A DNA stretch of 64,000 bases from positions 50,489 through 114,488 of the forward strand of contig CAUYUJ010016161.1 in the NCBI GenBank assembly GCA_963575745.1. The letters run 5' to 3'. This DNA comes from Prorocentrum cordatum. Taxonomy: Eukaryota > Sar > Dinophyceae > Prorocentrales > Prorocentraceae. The notes beneath the pieces were generated by a model, which was not told where the DNA came from, did no database searches, and saw only the letters and a program-made list of their open reading frames with translations. Every line of letters starts with the position of its first letter. Within the stretch, counting starts at the first letter, position 1. A program made the position numbers and the translations under genes. Shown here one piece after another: positions 50,601 through 62,686 of the stretch.

Positions 50601-53600
50601 CAAAAACGACTCAGGATGGGAAACCGGTCCTGGGGAATGGGTCGAGGCTTCCCAGGGACCCCGCGCTGAAAAAGTCACGACGTCGGATCTCTGGGCCTGG
50701 CGAACTCTGTGCGCACGGTGGTCCACGGCCGCCGGTGGAGACCACCGCGTGATAGAGCTGCGGCGGCGCGCACGGCAGCTCCAGATGCTCCCCGGCCTGG
50801 CCTGGTCACGATGATCTCAGCCTGAAAAGCGAGTTTTGCCCTGCTCTTCCACCTCCTCCTCCTCCTCCTCCTTCTCCTCCTCCTTCTCCTTACAACTACA
50901 AATTACAACTACAAACTACGTTTGCACTGAAATCGAGCAAATTACAGCTTCGCGCTCCGGGACCGGCTCCGCCGTGCTGTCGCGCGCACGGCCGTGAGAG
51001 CAAGAAGTGAGCGTGTGCGCTTGTGTGTGTGTGGTGACTGTTGGCGTTCGCCTTCCAAATGCGCGTACCGTTTCCTGCACCCCCTGGCTTTTCTGCCCGT
51101 GTACCGCCTACGTGTGGTCCTCAGGCGTTTGGAGACCTGCTACGCTGCTTCACGATCAAGCCAATTAGCTTTGAGGGCTACCCGGACCCACTGGCGCGTC
51201 GGAGAAACAAATGCGCGCTTGTGTCTGTGTGTGTGTGCGTGCGTGCGTGCGTGCGTGCGTGCGTGTGTGCGTGTGCGCGTGCGCGCGTGTGTGTGCGTGT
51301 GTGTGCGTGTGCGTGTGTGTGCGTGTGTGTGTGTGTGTGTTTGTGTGTGTGTGTGCGTGTGTGCGTGTGTGCGTGTGTGCGTGTGTGCGTGTGTGTTCGT
51401 GTGCCGCGTGTGTGCGTGTGTGTGTGTGTGCCTGTGTGCGTGTGTGCGTGTGTGCGTGTGTGTGCGTGTGCGCGCGTGTGTGCGTGTGTGTGTGTGTGTG
51501 CGTGTGTGCGTGTGTGCGTGTGTGCGTGTGTGCGTGTGTGTGTGTGTGTGTGCGTGTGTGTTTGCCCATCGGGCAGCGGGCGGTGATCGGCAAAGACCCC
51601 TGCCTTTGAACGGCCGGTCCCACATCTTCCGCATGCACGCGTGTTCTCACCACCCACCAAATCACCCCAACCCAACCCGGAGGCGCAGATTAACCCTCGA
51701 TTTCTAGTGGGGGGGGATCGGGAAGCATCGAAAACACACGCGTGGAACCCTTACCCCCCCCCCAACCCGAAATTCGGGTCTTCGGGTTGGGTTGGGGTGG
51801 TCTGGTAGGTAGTCGTGTTCTGCCTGCGGCTGCCACCATCCAGTCCGCCCATCTGCCACGCCGGGTGGAAGTTCGCCTGAGCGCGTCCAGGCTCCGCGCC
51901 TCGCGGCGGTGCCGTCGGCTCTCCGCTGGCGGAGCCGCGCGTGCGTGCCACCCGCTCGGCAGTCTCCCTGCCCCTGGTCTGCCCTGCGTTTCCGCTGCAC
52001 GGTGCACGCTGTCTTTTTGTTTCTCTTGTGCTCGCCCAGCGCAGCCATCGCCATTGTTCTGCACGCGACCTGCGGCGCGCTGTCCACCTATGTCTCACGC
52101 CAGGGGGCATCGACGCTGAGCGCGGCCCGCCCCAGCAGCCCGCCGTGGTGACGTCACTCGGCCGCCTGAGGAACAAAGATGTGGCGCCCTGTGTTGTGTC
52201 GACCTTGGCCGGAAGTCCATGGCGGCGACGGCTGGGAACCATCAGCGGCCCGCAGAAAGCTCGGAACCACGGCGGTGGCGGCGGCCGGACGCCCTCGTTG
52301 CCGAAGGGGCGCCTCCTCGCAACAAGCCCCGAGTGGTGCCGCCGTCTCTGTCAAGCAGTGGCGAAGCGTCCTGGCTCGCCTATTGGCCCACCAAACAGTG
52401 TTCTAACAGTGCTTGTGGTTTGCACGAAATGTTCTTAGAACATTTCTGGCTGAGTCTGCTTTGTTTTAACGCATCGGGCTTGTGTTCTAAGAACAGTGTT
52501 TTTGTTATTCGAACATTTCTGGGTTCTAAGAACAGATCGTGGTAGGGCTATAGAAATGCCGGGACGGTCGGTCCCTGCTCAACTCTGGGGAGTGGCGCAG
52601 TCGTGACGGGCGCCCCCTGGGCGAAGCGCAGTGCGCCGGCGCCCGTGCCCTCCGCAGGTGAACGCCGTGAACGCCGCGGCGACGAAGATCAAGGAGGACA
52701 GGATGCTCGCGGACCGGCTGGAGGAGGAGAAGATCGTGCAGTACAATCTGGACAGGGAGCGCCGCGAGAGGGAGGAGGAGGAGAGGAAGCGGGAGGCCGC
52801 GGCGGCCAAGGAGAGGGAGACGGCGCGGCTGCGCGGGCTGCAGGAGAAGGCTTAAGTCGGGCCTGTCCCTCCACAGTGGGGATATTCAATTTTTTGTTTA
52901 ATGAATTTGGGGAGTATGTTTAGTTTATATATATATATACACAAACAGCAAACGAAACAACAACAAAAAAACAGAAAAGTGAGTCTGTTTTGAGTCTTTT
53001 TTAGTTTTCGTCGAAAATCCCCCTGTAGGGGGACACGCCCGACTTCAGAGAAGGCGCAGGACAAGGCGTCCGAGCTGGACTCCCTGCAGGCCAAGCGGGC
53101 CGCGTTCGCGGCGGAGACCGCGCGGGGAGGGGGGAGGGGCGCCGGCCGCGTGCTCGCACCGCGGGCCCCGGCCAGGCCGCCCCCCCGCGCCCCCCCCGCC
53201 CCCCTGGGCCCAGGCAACTCGGCGGGCGGCGCGCGCCCGTGGCCGAGCCGCGGGAGGGTCGTGGAAGTCGACGAATGGAGGGGAAGCGTGCTGCCAAAGG
53301 AGTTCCAGAGGTCCCCAACATGGTTCAAGCATGCTTTAAATGTGTCAAGCACACGTCTGAAACGCTATTAGAACATGTTGTACACGTTTCAAACACATTT
53401 GTAAATCAATGATGGGACTGTTAGGGTGTACGTTGCCGTGGCATCCAGAAACGCGAGAGGGCCGGGGGGGAACGAGAAGGAGGGGGGTGGGAGAGGCACA
53501 CAGGTTCGGGCCTCGGCGCTCGGGGCTCGAGGGGCTTCCGTGGGTCCTCGTGGGCTCTCGGCGGCCTTCCGGCCTCGGGGGGGCCCTCCAGCAGCGCCGA

Positions 53601-56600
53601 GGGCGCTGCGGGGGGGGGGCCCTGGGCCGTCCCGAACGGCCGCCAGTGACCCGCTTGCTACGACCCGAACGGCCACCGGGGGACGGGCAGATCGCCGAGA
53701 AGGGGCCCGAGGGCCCCCGGACCCGCCCAGGGAGAGGCGCGGGCGGCTTGCTGTCGGGGGCGCGTCGCCGAACCGTCGACGAGGCATCGCCGATGCCCGG
53801 TCGGCGCACCCCCCCGACAGCACCGCGACGAAAGTTTCGTTCAGTCTGCCTTCGCCAACCCCAGAGATCCAACGCATTGAACAAAAATCAGGACGGCGGT
53901 TTTTGGACCTCCGAGGCTCATTCTCGACCAGCGGGGCAGAAAAGCACGCACGAGACCGGAAGATGCACAAGGAATGGACGCCCGAGCGAGGGAGAGCGGA
54001 GAGGGTCCAGACCTCCAGGGAGCTGCGCTGGGGACCTATAGCCGCTGCGTCGGGTGCCCGGGCGGGGGTGGCCTGGCCTGGACCGGGCGCGGGCGGGCGG
54101 TCGGCGGCCTCCCCAGGAGAGGGTCGCCCGCGAGAGGGAGAGGAAGGACAGGCCTCGGCAACAAACAGCGAGCGCTCGTGCCGCATTCATCCGTCCACGC
54201 CTCCCCCTCCCCCCGGTGTTCAGAGTTGGCGGTGGGTCTGACGAGCTGCACCTCGACCGCAGCCTCCCCCGCGCGTGCCAGCTTTGAGTCTGGGGGGGCA
54301 GGGGGGGGTGTTTACTGATTGTTTCCTTCTACCGGACCCAGGCCTCCCAAGTGGGGTCCGAGCAGGCGGGGTCGGAGGACCGCGCCGACGTCGCCGATGC
54401 CTCGGCGATGCGGCGCGATCGTCCGACCCCACTTGTCGGGTGATGCCAAGATTGTCCCTGGCCCAGCGTTCGACCACGCGCAGATGGGGGGTAGGGGGAG
54501 GGGGGAATGCCTCTTAGAAGAACCCCTCCCTGCTTCTAAGACGCCTTGCCTCCTCTCCCTGCCCCCCTCTGCGCGGCGCCAAAACGTTTCATCAGCGATC
54601 CCATTCGGCCTGACCATTAAGCAAACGACGGCAAGCCAAAACGCGGCTGCCACGCGGGCACGATGGAGGGCACGCGCTGTGAGCGCCCTGCCCTCCCTGA
54701 AACAGAAGGGGGTCCGGCGATGTTCGCCAGACGCATCATTTCACAGCTGCCGACATCGCCCACAGGGCGTGGAGGGGCCTCCGCGGTCCCTCCAAGAAAA
54801 CAAAAGCGTCCAACGCTCGCAGCCAAAACGTGTTCCCGTGATCTCCATGGAGGCCCCATGGCCGCCGAGGGCCTCAGCACCCCACAGCGAGGCCCGGAGG
54901 GCCTCAGGGGGCTTCAAGCATGCGCGGAAATCTGGGGGCACTTTCTTCTAGCATGAAAAGGCTGGGTCCTTAGGGAAACGGGTCCTGGACCCTCCTCATG
55001 CTCCCCCTCATCCTCCTCCTCCTCCTCCTCCTCCTCCTCCTCCTCCTCCTCCTCCTCCTCCTCCTCCTCCTCCTCCTCCTCTTCCTTCTCCTCCTTGGAC
55101 CCCAGAGCCTTCCCCCGGGACCAGTTTTTCATCCCGAGCAGTTTTCGGCCGGTTCCACTGCCCATGCAGGTCCCCGGGATGTTGTCAATAGGCAAAAACG
55201 TCCAGGACCCGTTTCCCTCAGGAGTTGTTTTCCTTCATGGCGAACCTTGGGCCATGAACATTTCTGGCAATCTGCAAGTCTGCTCGGATCTTCATTCGGA
55301 GGGCCTCTGAAGGAGCGGGAGCGCTTGGACGGCATCCAGAAAGAGCTCCAGCAGGCGCGCCTGTCGCAGCTCGCGGAGAAGGACCCCTCCACTTTTCCTC
55401 GCCCTCGCCTCCTCCTCCTCCTCCTCCTCCTCCTCCTTGCCCTTGGGCCCGTGGGTCCTTGGCGCGCTACGTCCCGCTGCTGCATCACGGAGGAAGTCAC
55501 GGTGTAATGAAACCCGTTCAGAACTCAATCCCGCTGCCTCGGCGATTCCGCCACCGCGGCAGCGCAGCATCCGGGGCGGCAGCTGTTCGAGAAGGCAACG
55601 GGGGCCTTCTGGGGGGCCCTTTTGGGGCAGAAGGCCCGCATTCTTGGCTCGTGTTCCCGCTGCCCCTCTTGGGGCCGCCTCCGGGCCCTCTTGGGCAGTC
55701 TTGGGCGCCTCTTCTGCCGTCTTGGATCCCTCTCGGGTCGTCCCGGAGCTCTCCTGGGGGCCTCTTGAACGGTTTCCGGGGAGTCTTGGGGGCCTGGGGC
55801 CGTCTTGGAGCGTCGGAAGCCCGAGGAGGCGAGAACCCCCAAAGCATTGAAACAACCTATGGGCATCAATGGTTTTTGCCCTGGTGGACTCTTGGGGGCC
55901 TCTTTTGGCTGTCTTGGGGTCTCCTGGGCTCTCTTGGGGCGGAAGGCTCGACTTGTGTGTTCCTCTTCCCTCTCTTGGGCCCTTCTTCGGCAGTCTTGGG
56001 GCCCTCTCGGGCTCTTGGGCGCTTCTGGGGCCGTCTTGGAGCCCTCTTGGGCCGTCTTGGGGCCTCTTCGTGACCTCTCGGGCAGTCTTGGGGCTGTCCT
56101 GGTGGCCTTTGAGGTCGTCTTGGGACGTCGGAAGCTCGAAGCGGCGAGAGCCGACAAACACTGAAAACCTCAGGGAATTCAAGGGCTTGTGCCCCTCGGG
56201 GCCCTCGCGGGAAGGCTGCAGGAGCTCCCCTGGGGACGCTTCGACGGCCTCGTGGGCCGTCTCGAGGTCATCTTTCATGGCGCCAACACCGCAGAGCGGA
56301 TTTCGTTTGGACAACCATGGTATGGGCCTGGAGTGTCCTGGAGAATTTCGTTCCGGATTTTGAAGTGAATTTCGTGCGGATTGTTTTTGCTCAGGAATGA
56401 AGACAAACAAACAAACCCACGTGACATTCACTTCGTGTCTCGCGCGCCGCTTCGGGGGTCTGCATCGGCAGAAGTCCACGCCAAAACTTTGCTGCAGCAC
56501 GTCTGCAAGGTCGGTGCAGTGACATCTTGGGTTAAGTCGGGCGTGTCCCTCTACGGAGGGAAGATTCAAAAATAGCCTAAGACAGTCTGGGGATGAGTTG

Positions 56601-59600
56601 TTGATCAGTTTTGTAACCATTAAGGGGTATTGTTTGGGCCATTTCTCATCCAAAATCCGCCCGTAGGGGGACATGCCCGACATAAACCTTGGGCCGTCTC
56701 GCAGACAGTCTGGGAATGAGTTGTTGAGCATGTTTTAGCGGTTTGGGGGCATTAGTTTTGCAATGTTTCATTTCTCCGCCAAAATCCGCCCGGGGGGGGA
56801 CATGCCCGACCGAAACCTTGGTCCGTCTCGCAGACAGTCTGGGGATGAGTTGTGGAGCACGTTCTAGCGATTTGGGGGCATTAGTTTTGCAATTTTTCAT
56901 TTCTCCGCCAAAATCCGCCCGTGGGGGACATGCCCGACCGAAACCTTGGTCCGTCTCGCAGACAGTCTGGGGATGAGTTGTTGAGCACGTTTTAGCGATT
57001 TTTGGGGCATTTGATTGGCGATCTCTCATTTCTCCGTCAAAATCCGCCCGTGGGGGGACATGCCCGACCGAAACTTTGGGCCGTCTCGCAGATAGTCTTG
57101 GGATGTGTTGTCAAGCACGTTTTAGCGATTTTTGGGTCATTTGTTTTGCGATCTCCCAGTTCTCAGCAAAGATCCGCCCGTGCTGGGACATGCCCGACCG
57201 AAACCTTGGTCCGTCTCGCAGACCGTCTGGGGACGAGTTGTTGAGCATGTTTTAGCGATGTAGGGGCATTTGTTTGGCGGTCTCCCAGTTCTCAGCCAAA
57301 CTCAGCCCGTGAGTGGACCTGCCCGACCGAAACCTTGGGCCGTCTCGCAGATAGTCTGGGGATGAGTTGTTGAGCACGTTTTAGCGATTTTTGGGGCATT
57401 TGATTGGCGATCTCCCAGTCCTCAGCCAAAATCCGCCCGTCGGGGGACATGCCTGACCGAAACCTTTGGCCGTCTCACAGACTGTCTGGGGATGAGTTGT
57501 GGAGCACGCTTTAGCGATTTTTGGGGCATTTGATTGGCGATCTCCCAGTCCTCAGCTAAAATCCGCCCGTGTTGGGACATGCCCGACCGAAACCTTGGGC
57601 CGTCTCGCAGACAGTCTGGGGATGAGTTGTGGAGCACGTGTTAGCGTTTTTGGGGGCATGTGTTTTGCTATATCTCCCAGTTCTCGGCCAAACTCCGCCC
57701 GTGGGTGAACATGCCCGACCGAAACATTGGGCCGTCTCGCAGACAGTCTGGGGATGAGTTGTGGAGCACGTTTTAGCGATTTTTGGGGCATTTGTTTTGC
57801 TAGATCTCCCAGTTTTCAGCCAAGGTTTCGGTCGGGCAGGTCCCCCCACGGGCGGATCTTGGCTGAACATTGGGAGATCGCCAAACAAATGCCCCCAAAT
57901 CGCTAAAACGTGCTCCACAACTCATCCCCAGACTGTCTGCGAGACGGCCCAAGGTTTCGGTCGGGCTGGTCCCCCCACGGGCGGATTTCGGCTGAGAACT
58001 GGGAGGTCGCCAAACAAATGCCCCCACAATCGCTAACACGTGCTCCACAACTCATCCCCAGACTGTCTGCGAGACGGCCCAACGCTTCGGTCGGGCATGT
58101 CCCCCCACGGGCGGTTGGCAGCCCCATCTCGGAGAGCGTTGCGCGGCCGCCTCTCGAGGGGGCCTCCCCGGGCCTCTCGCCGGCGCCGCCGCCGCCGCAT
58201 GCCGCGGGGGGCGGGGGGGGGCGCGGGGGTGCGGCCTCGGGCAGCCCGAGGGAGGGGGGGGCGGGGGCGGCCTCGGGGCCCAGAGGTACACACATGGTTC
58301 GTTTCTACGTCCTCGAAGAGGTCTTTGGCTTTTTTCTTGGGGGGGGGGGGGGCAAGGAGCCTTTCATTCCTCGTCGTTCTGTCCTGGGCCTCTTCCTGGC
58401 CACCTGGGGGGCCAGGAGCAAGGAGAAGCGAGCACAATCAGAAATGAGCACGGTTGGAAATGAACGACGTGTACACCACCACCACCTGCCTCCCTCCCTC
58501 CCCCAGGAGAGAGGGAGAGGGAGACTCTTCCCCTCCCCCTCCCTCCCCCAGGAGAGAGGGAGAGGGACTACTCTTCCCCTCCCTCGCCCAGAAGAGAGAG
58601 GCAGAGGGAGACGAGGGCGGAGGCGGGAGGCGGGAGGGGGAGGCGGTGGTGGCATGCACCACTGGGGCCCCGCAGCGGCGCACCCCAGCCGAGCGCGCCG
58701 AGCGGGCGGGGGGCCCGCTTCAGAACGCGGCCGTCGGGCCGCGGTACAAGAGCGAGGTCGGTCTGGGGAGGTTTCGACGAAGAACAAAAACGCCATAAAC
58801 AGACTCCAGATTTCACAATAAAAGGGGGGTGGTCTGATTTGGGATGGGGTCAGATTTGAGCTGTCACTGGAGGGTTCCAGTGGGTCTGGGCAAAACGCCG
58901 CCCTTTCATGGCTTGTTTGGGGGGGTCTGAAATTGCCCGTCTGTGAGGGTTGTGACCCCCTCCCTTTTATAGCGAAATCTTGAGTAAACTGTTGGCGCTC
59001 CGCGCGCAGTTCTTGGATCCGCTCTGGGCCCCCCTCCCCCCGGCGGCGCCTGTCTGGCGCCGCCCGGCGCGCTCCGCGCACCAGGGAGGGGGGGCCCAGC
59101 GCGGATCCAAGAAGTCCGCGCGCAGCGCCACAAGCGGATGTGTATGGCGTCTTTCCTTCTGTGCCTCCTGGGGAGGGTGCCCCTGGATCTTCTGTCCGTC
59201 TTGGCCGGCGGAGGGTCTCGGGCAGTTGAGGGATGCGCTGCTGGCCTGGGTCTCGACTGCACAGAGTCAGGAGGGGAACAAAAACACACAGACACAATTT
59301 CATCGCCGATCCCCCTTACAATATGGGAAAATATGGGAAGTGGGGGGGGAAGACGAAAACCCTAGAAATATGGGAAACTATGGGGGATATGTTTACTTGT
59401 GTGTATTGATTTGTGTGTCCCTGGGCTCCTTCACAGAGGCCCGACCCGAGCGACCTTGGCATGCTTCCACGCCTCGCAGTGCACAGGGCACGGCGGCGGA
59501 CTCGCCTCCGGGCTCCTCTGGCCCGCCAGGGGCAGCCACGGGCAAGGAGCGTCGACATCTCAGCGCCCAGCGCCCGACACAGACTGCACCGAGTCCGACC

Positions 59601-61377
59601 ACCCGAGCCGCCTCGCTCTCGGGCCGAACGAAAGGGGGGGATAGGGAAAGGGGGGGGTTACGAAATCTGCTGCATGCAGCCGGTTTCGGCCTCGCCGCCG
59701 GGCCCGTTCCCCGATGCATGGCCGCCTCCGGCGCCAGGAGGCGAAGGGAAAATCAGCTGCGCGAGCTGATTCTCCCCCCCCCCCTTTGCTATCCCCCCCT
59801 TTCGCCCGACCCGGCGCTCGGCGGCGAGCCCGGGTGGAAGTGCGAGGGGGCGGGCCTTCTCGAAGGGCTCGGAAGTCCCCGGGGGGCTCCTGAGAAGTTG
59901 CATGGGCCCTCCCCGAAGACGCAGGAACCCCTGTGCTTCCCCCCGCGCTCGCAGCCGAGTCGCATGCGGTGCGACGTGTGGGCCAAGCGCGGGGGCCAGG
60001 TCTGCCAGTGCACCGGGGTGTGCCGATAGCGCTTCTCGATCGGTATTAAGTCGGGCATGCTCTCTCGAGTCGGGCATGTCCCTCTCCCTAAGTAGTCTAC
60101 AGGGAGAATATATCGGAACTAGTAACCAAATCGTATGGGGAGGACTTTCTATCACTTTTTGTGCCCTCTGCATCAGATGTGGAATTCGAGATTGATCCCA
60201 TGAGATCAGTCTCGAATTCCACACCTGTTGCGAGCGACTCTCTTGCCCATTCGCTCGGTGCAGTGCCCACCGGGTTCGGGCACGGGTGCCAGCACCTCGG
60301 GCGCCTCGGGGCGGTTGGCCTCTACAAAGGCCGGCGTCCCCGGCACTCCGCCTGGAGAGCGCTTCCCCGACGCATGCAGTCGGGAGAGCTGGGCCACGGG
60401 CCAGGAGGGTCACCATCCCTTCCTGGAGATCGAGGATCGCGGGAGGGCGGGAGGAGGATGTTCGGCAAGGCTCGATCCTCGATTCCGATCCTCGACCCCC
60501 TCTCTCGAGGGGGTTCGGTCCTCGATCCTCGAGCGGATCGATCGAGGAGGAGGGGCGATCGAAGGTCGAGGACGTCGTGGACAAGCGGGAGGTCTGTGGG
60601 AGCCCTGGGAGGTCCAGGGAGGCCCGCAGCCCGGAGGAGCCCGCGACCCTCTCGGTGGTGCCCCCACCGTGGATCGGTCGGCCGCTGGAGTCCCACGGAT
60701 CCGACTCCAGGAGGGGGAGGAGGAGGAGGAGGAGGAGGAGGAGGAGGAGGAGGAGGAGGGGGGAGGAGGAGGGGAGGAGGAGGAGGAGGAGGAGGAGGAG
60801 AGGAGGAGGGAGGAGGAGGAGGAGGAGGAGGAGGAGGAGGAGGAGGAGGAGGAGAGAGGAGGAGGAGGAGGAGGAGGGAGGAGGAGGAGGAGGAGGAGGA
60901 GGAGGAGGAGGAGGAGGAGGAGGAGGAGGAAGGGGAAAGGAGGAGAGAAGAGGAGAATGAGGAGGAGGGAGGAGGAAGGTGGAGGCCGAAGAAGAGGATG
61001 AGGAGGAAGACCAAGCCGGGCCAGCAGGCCAGACTGGCCTCTGGCAGGGTCCATTCCGAACACGACCGATTCGGTTCCATTCTGATGTTCCGGCGATCCG
61101 ATGCGGCTCGAAGCCTGCATGGGCGCTGGCGTGCATCTTGGCGGGGCCGATCCGACTCGACTCCGACTCGGGGCCGAGGCGGCCCGATTCCACGAGCAGC
61201 TCGCTTCGGCCCGAGGCTCCCATTCGACGCGGAGTGAGCTTGCCTGGCGCCAGAGGCGTAGACACGTAGAGAGTCATGCTCCCCATCCTGATGTAGCGTC
61301 AGTGTCGCGTCTCTCTTTCTCTTTTTTTTGTTGTTTTTTTGTTGTTTTTTTTCTCTCTCTCTCTCTCTCTCTTTTTT

Positions 61378-61409
<32 letters not shown>

Positions 61410-62655
61410 CAGAAGAAGGAGTACAGGAGCACGACACTTGAAATTCTCCAGTTCAGAAGCCGGGCGAAGGCTGGCAAGCCCGTGGCTGCTAAAACGGAGC
61501 TCCGGAGATTTGTTTCTCTCCTGGGAAGCGGCCTGTTTACTATTTGGTGCGCTGAGCCTGATTCCGAGAGTATGTTTTTTTTTTTTTTTCCTGGAAGGCC
61601 GTTTTAGCAGCCACGTATTTGCCAGCCTTCGCCCAGCTTCCAAGAGGAATGCGGGAGCACGACTCTGGAAATACTCCAGTGCTCCCGTTTGACTGCGTCG
61701 TTGCTCTGTGCCTTTTCTCACCACCCACCAAACCACCCCAACCCAACCCGAAGGCTTAGATTTACCCTCGATTTCCAGTGTGGGGGGGGGGGGTCGGGAA
61801 ACATCGAAAAAACTCGTGTGGAACCCTTACCCCCCCCAACCCGAAATTCGGGTCTTCGGGTTGGGTTGGGGTGGTCTGGTAGGTAGTCATTTTCCGGCTC
61901 GGTCCTCAGGAGGCCAGGATGGGAGAGCAGGCGAAGGCTGAGCGGGACGAGTTCGAGCGCGTCGCGGAGGCGCAGATCAAGCAGGAGCGGTGGCTGACAA
62001 GAAGAGGCAAAGGTAGCCTGAAGGCGGGGGCCTGTCCCTCTGCAGGGGGAATGTTCATCAATTTCCAAGCAACAGTCCAGGGACGAATCTGTTTTGGTTG
62101 TCGTATGTATGTTGGTGTGCATTGTTTGCCCACTTTTGTTTTTTTCGCTCAGAATCCGCCTGTAGGGGGACATGCCCGACCTAAAGGTAGCCTTCTTGGC
62201 TGATTCACCAACTAGAAAAATAACGACGGCATACACGTAGACTTCAGGAGGCCTTCGCGGGTTTCTTGGATCAGCGACGGCGCCCTTGCCAGGGAGGGGG
62301 GCCCAGCGCCGATCCAAGAAATCCACTCGAGCCTCTCAAAGTTTGGTGTTTATGCAGGTTCTTGTTTGTCTTCTGCCAGTATCCCTCCTTTCTCCTGACA
62401 GGTATGGGAACTTATGGCATCGCCGTGGCTACAGTTCACGCCAGGCAGTCAGAAGCCGATTGAAGCTTCTCTGCGCCCTGGTACACTTCGTGTTCCTAGT
62501 TAATGACCTGGCGACTGTTAGTGACTTGACGCTTGTTCAAGCTCAGTAATCCTTATCATTATCCTCATCATCCGGATCCTCCTCCCCCTCATCCTCATCC
62601 TCATCCTCATCCTCATCCTCCTCCTCCTCCTCATCATCATCATCACCATCACCAT

Positions 62656-62686
<31 letters not shown>

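Noticed and set aside
51690-52242. Overlapping open frames on both strands
   Set aside because: High-GC region with no domain-like sequence; part of it is the TIR element at 51648-51813.
58980-60029. 349-aa + strand ORF
   Set aside because: It runs through two foldback elements and G-rich arms, with low-complexity composition and no conserved motif.
62011-62192. Introner copy 6 as the exact CFAP45 h-i intron
   Set aside because: Using its AG|GT would add RWLTRRGK, end in phase 1 and not join exon i in frame. The GA donor at 61985 gives the exact family spacing.
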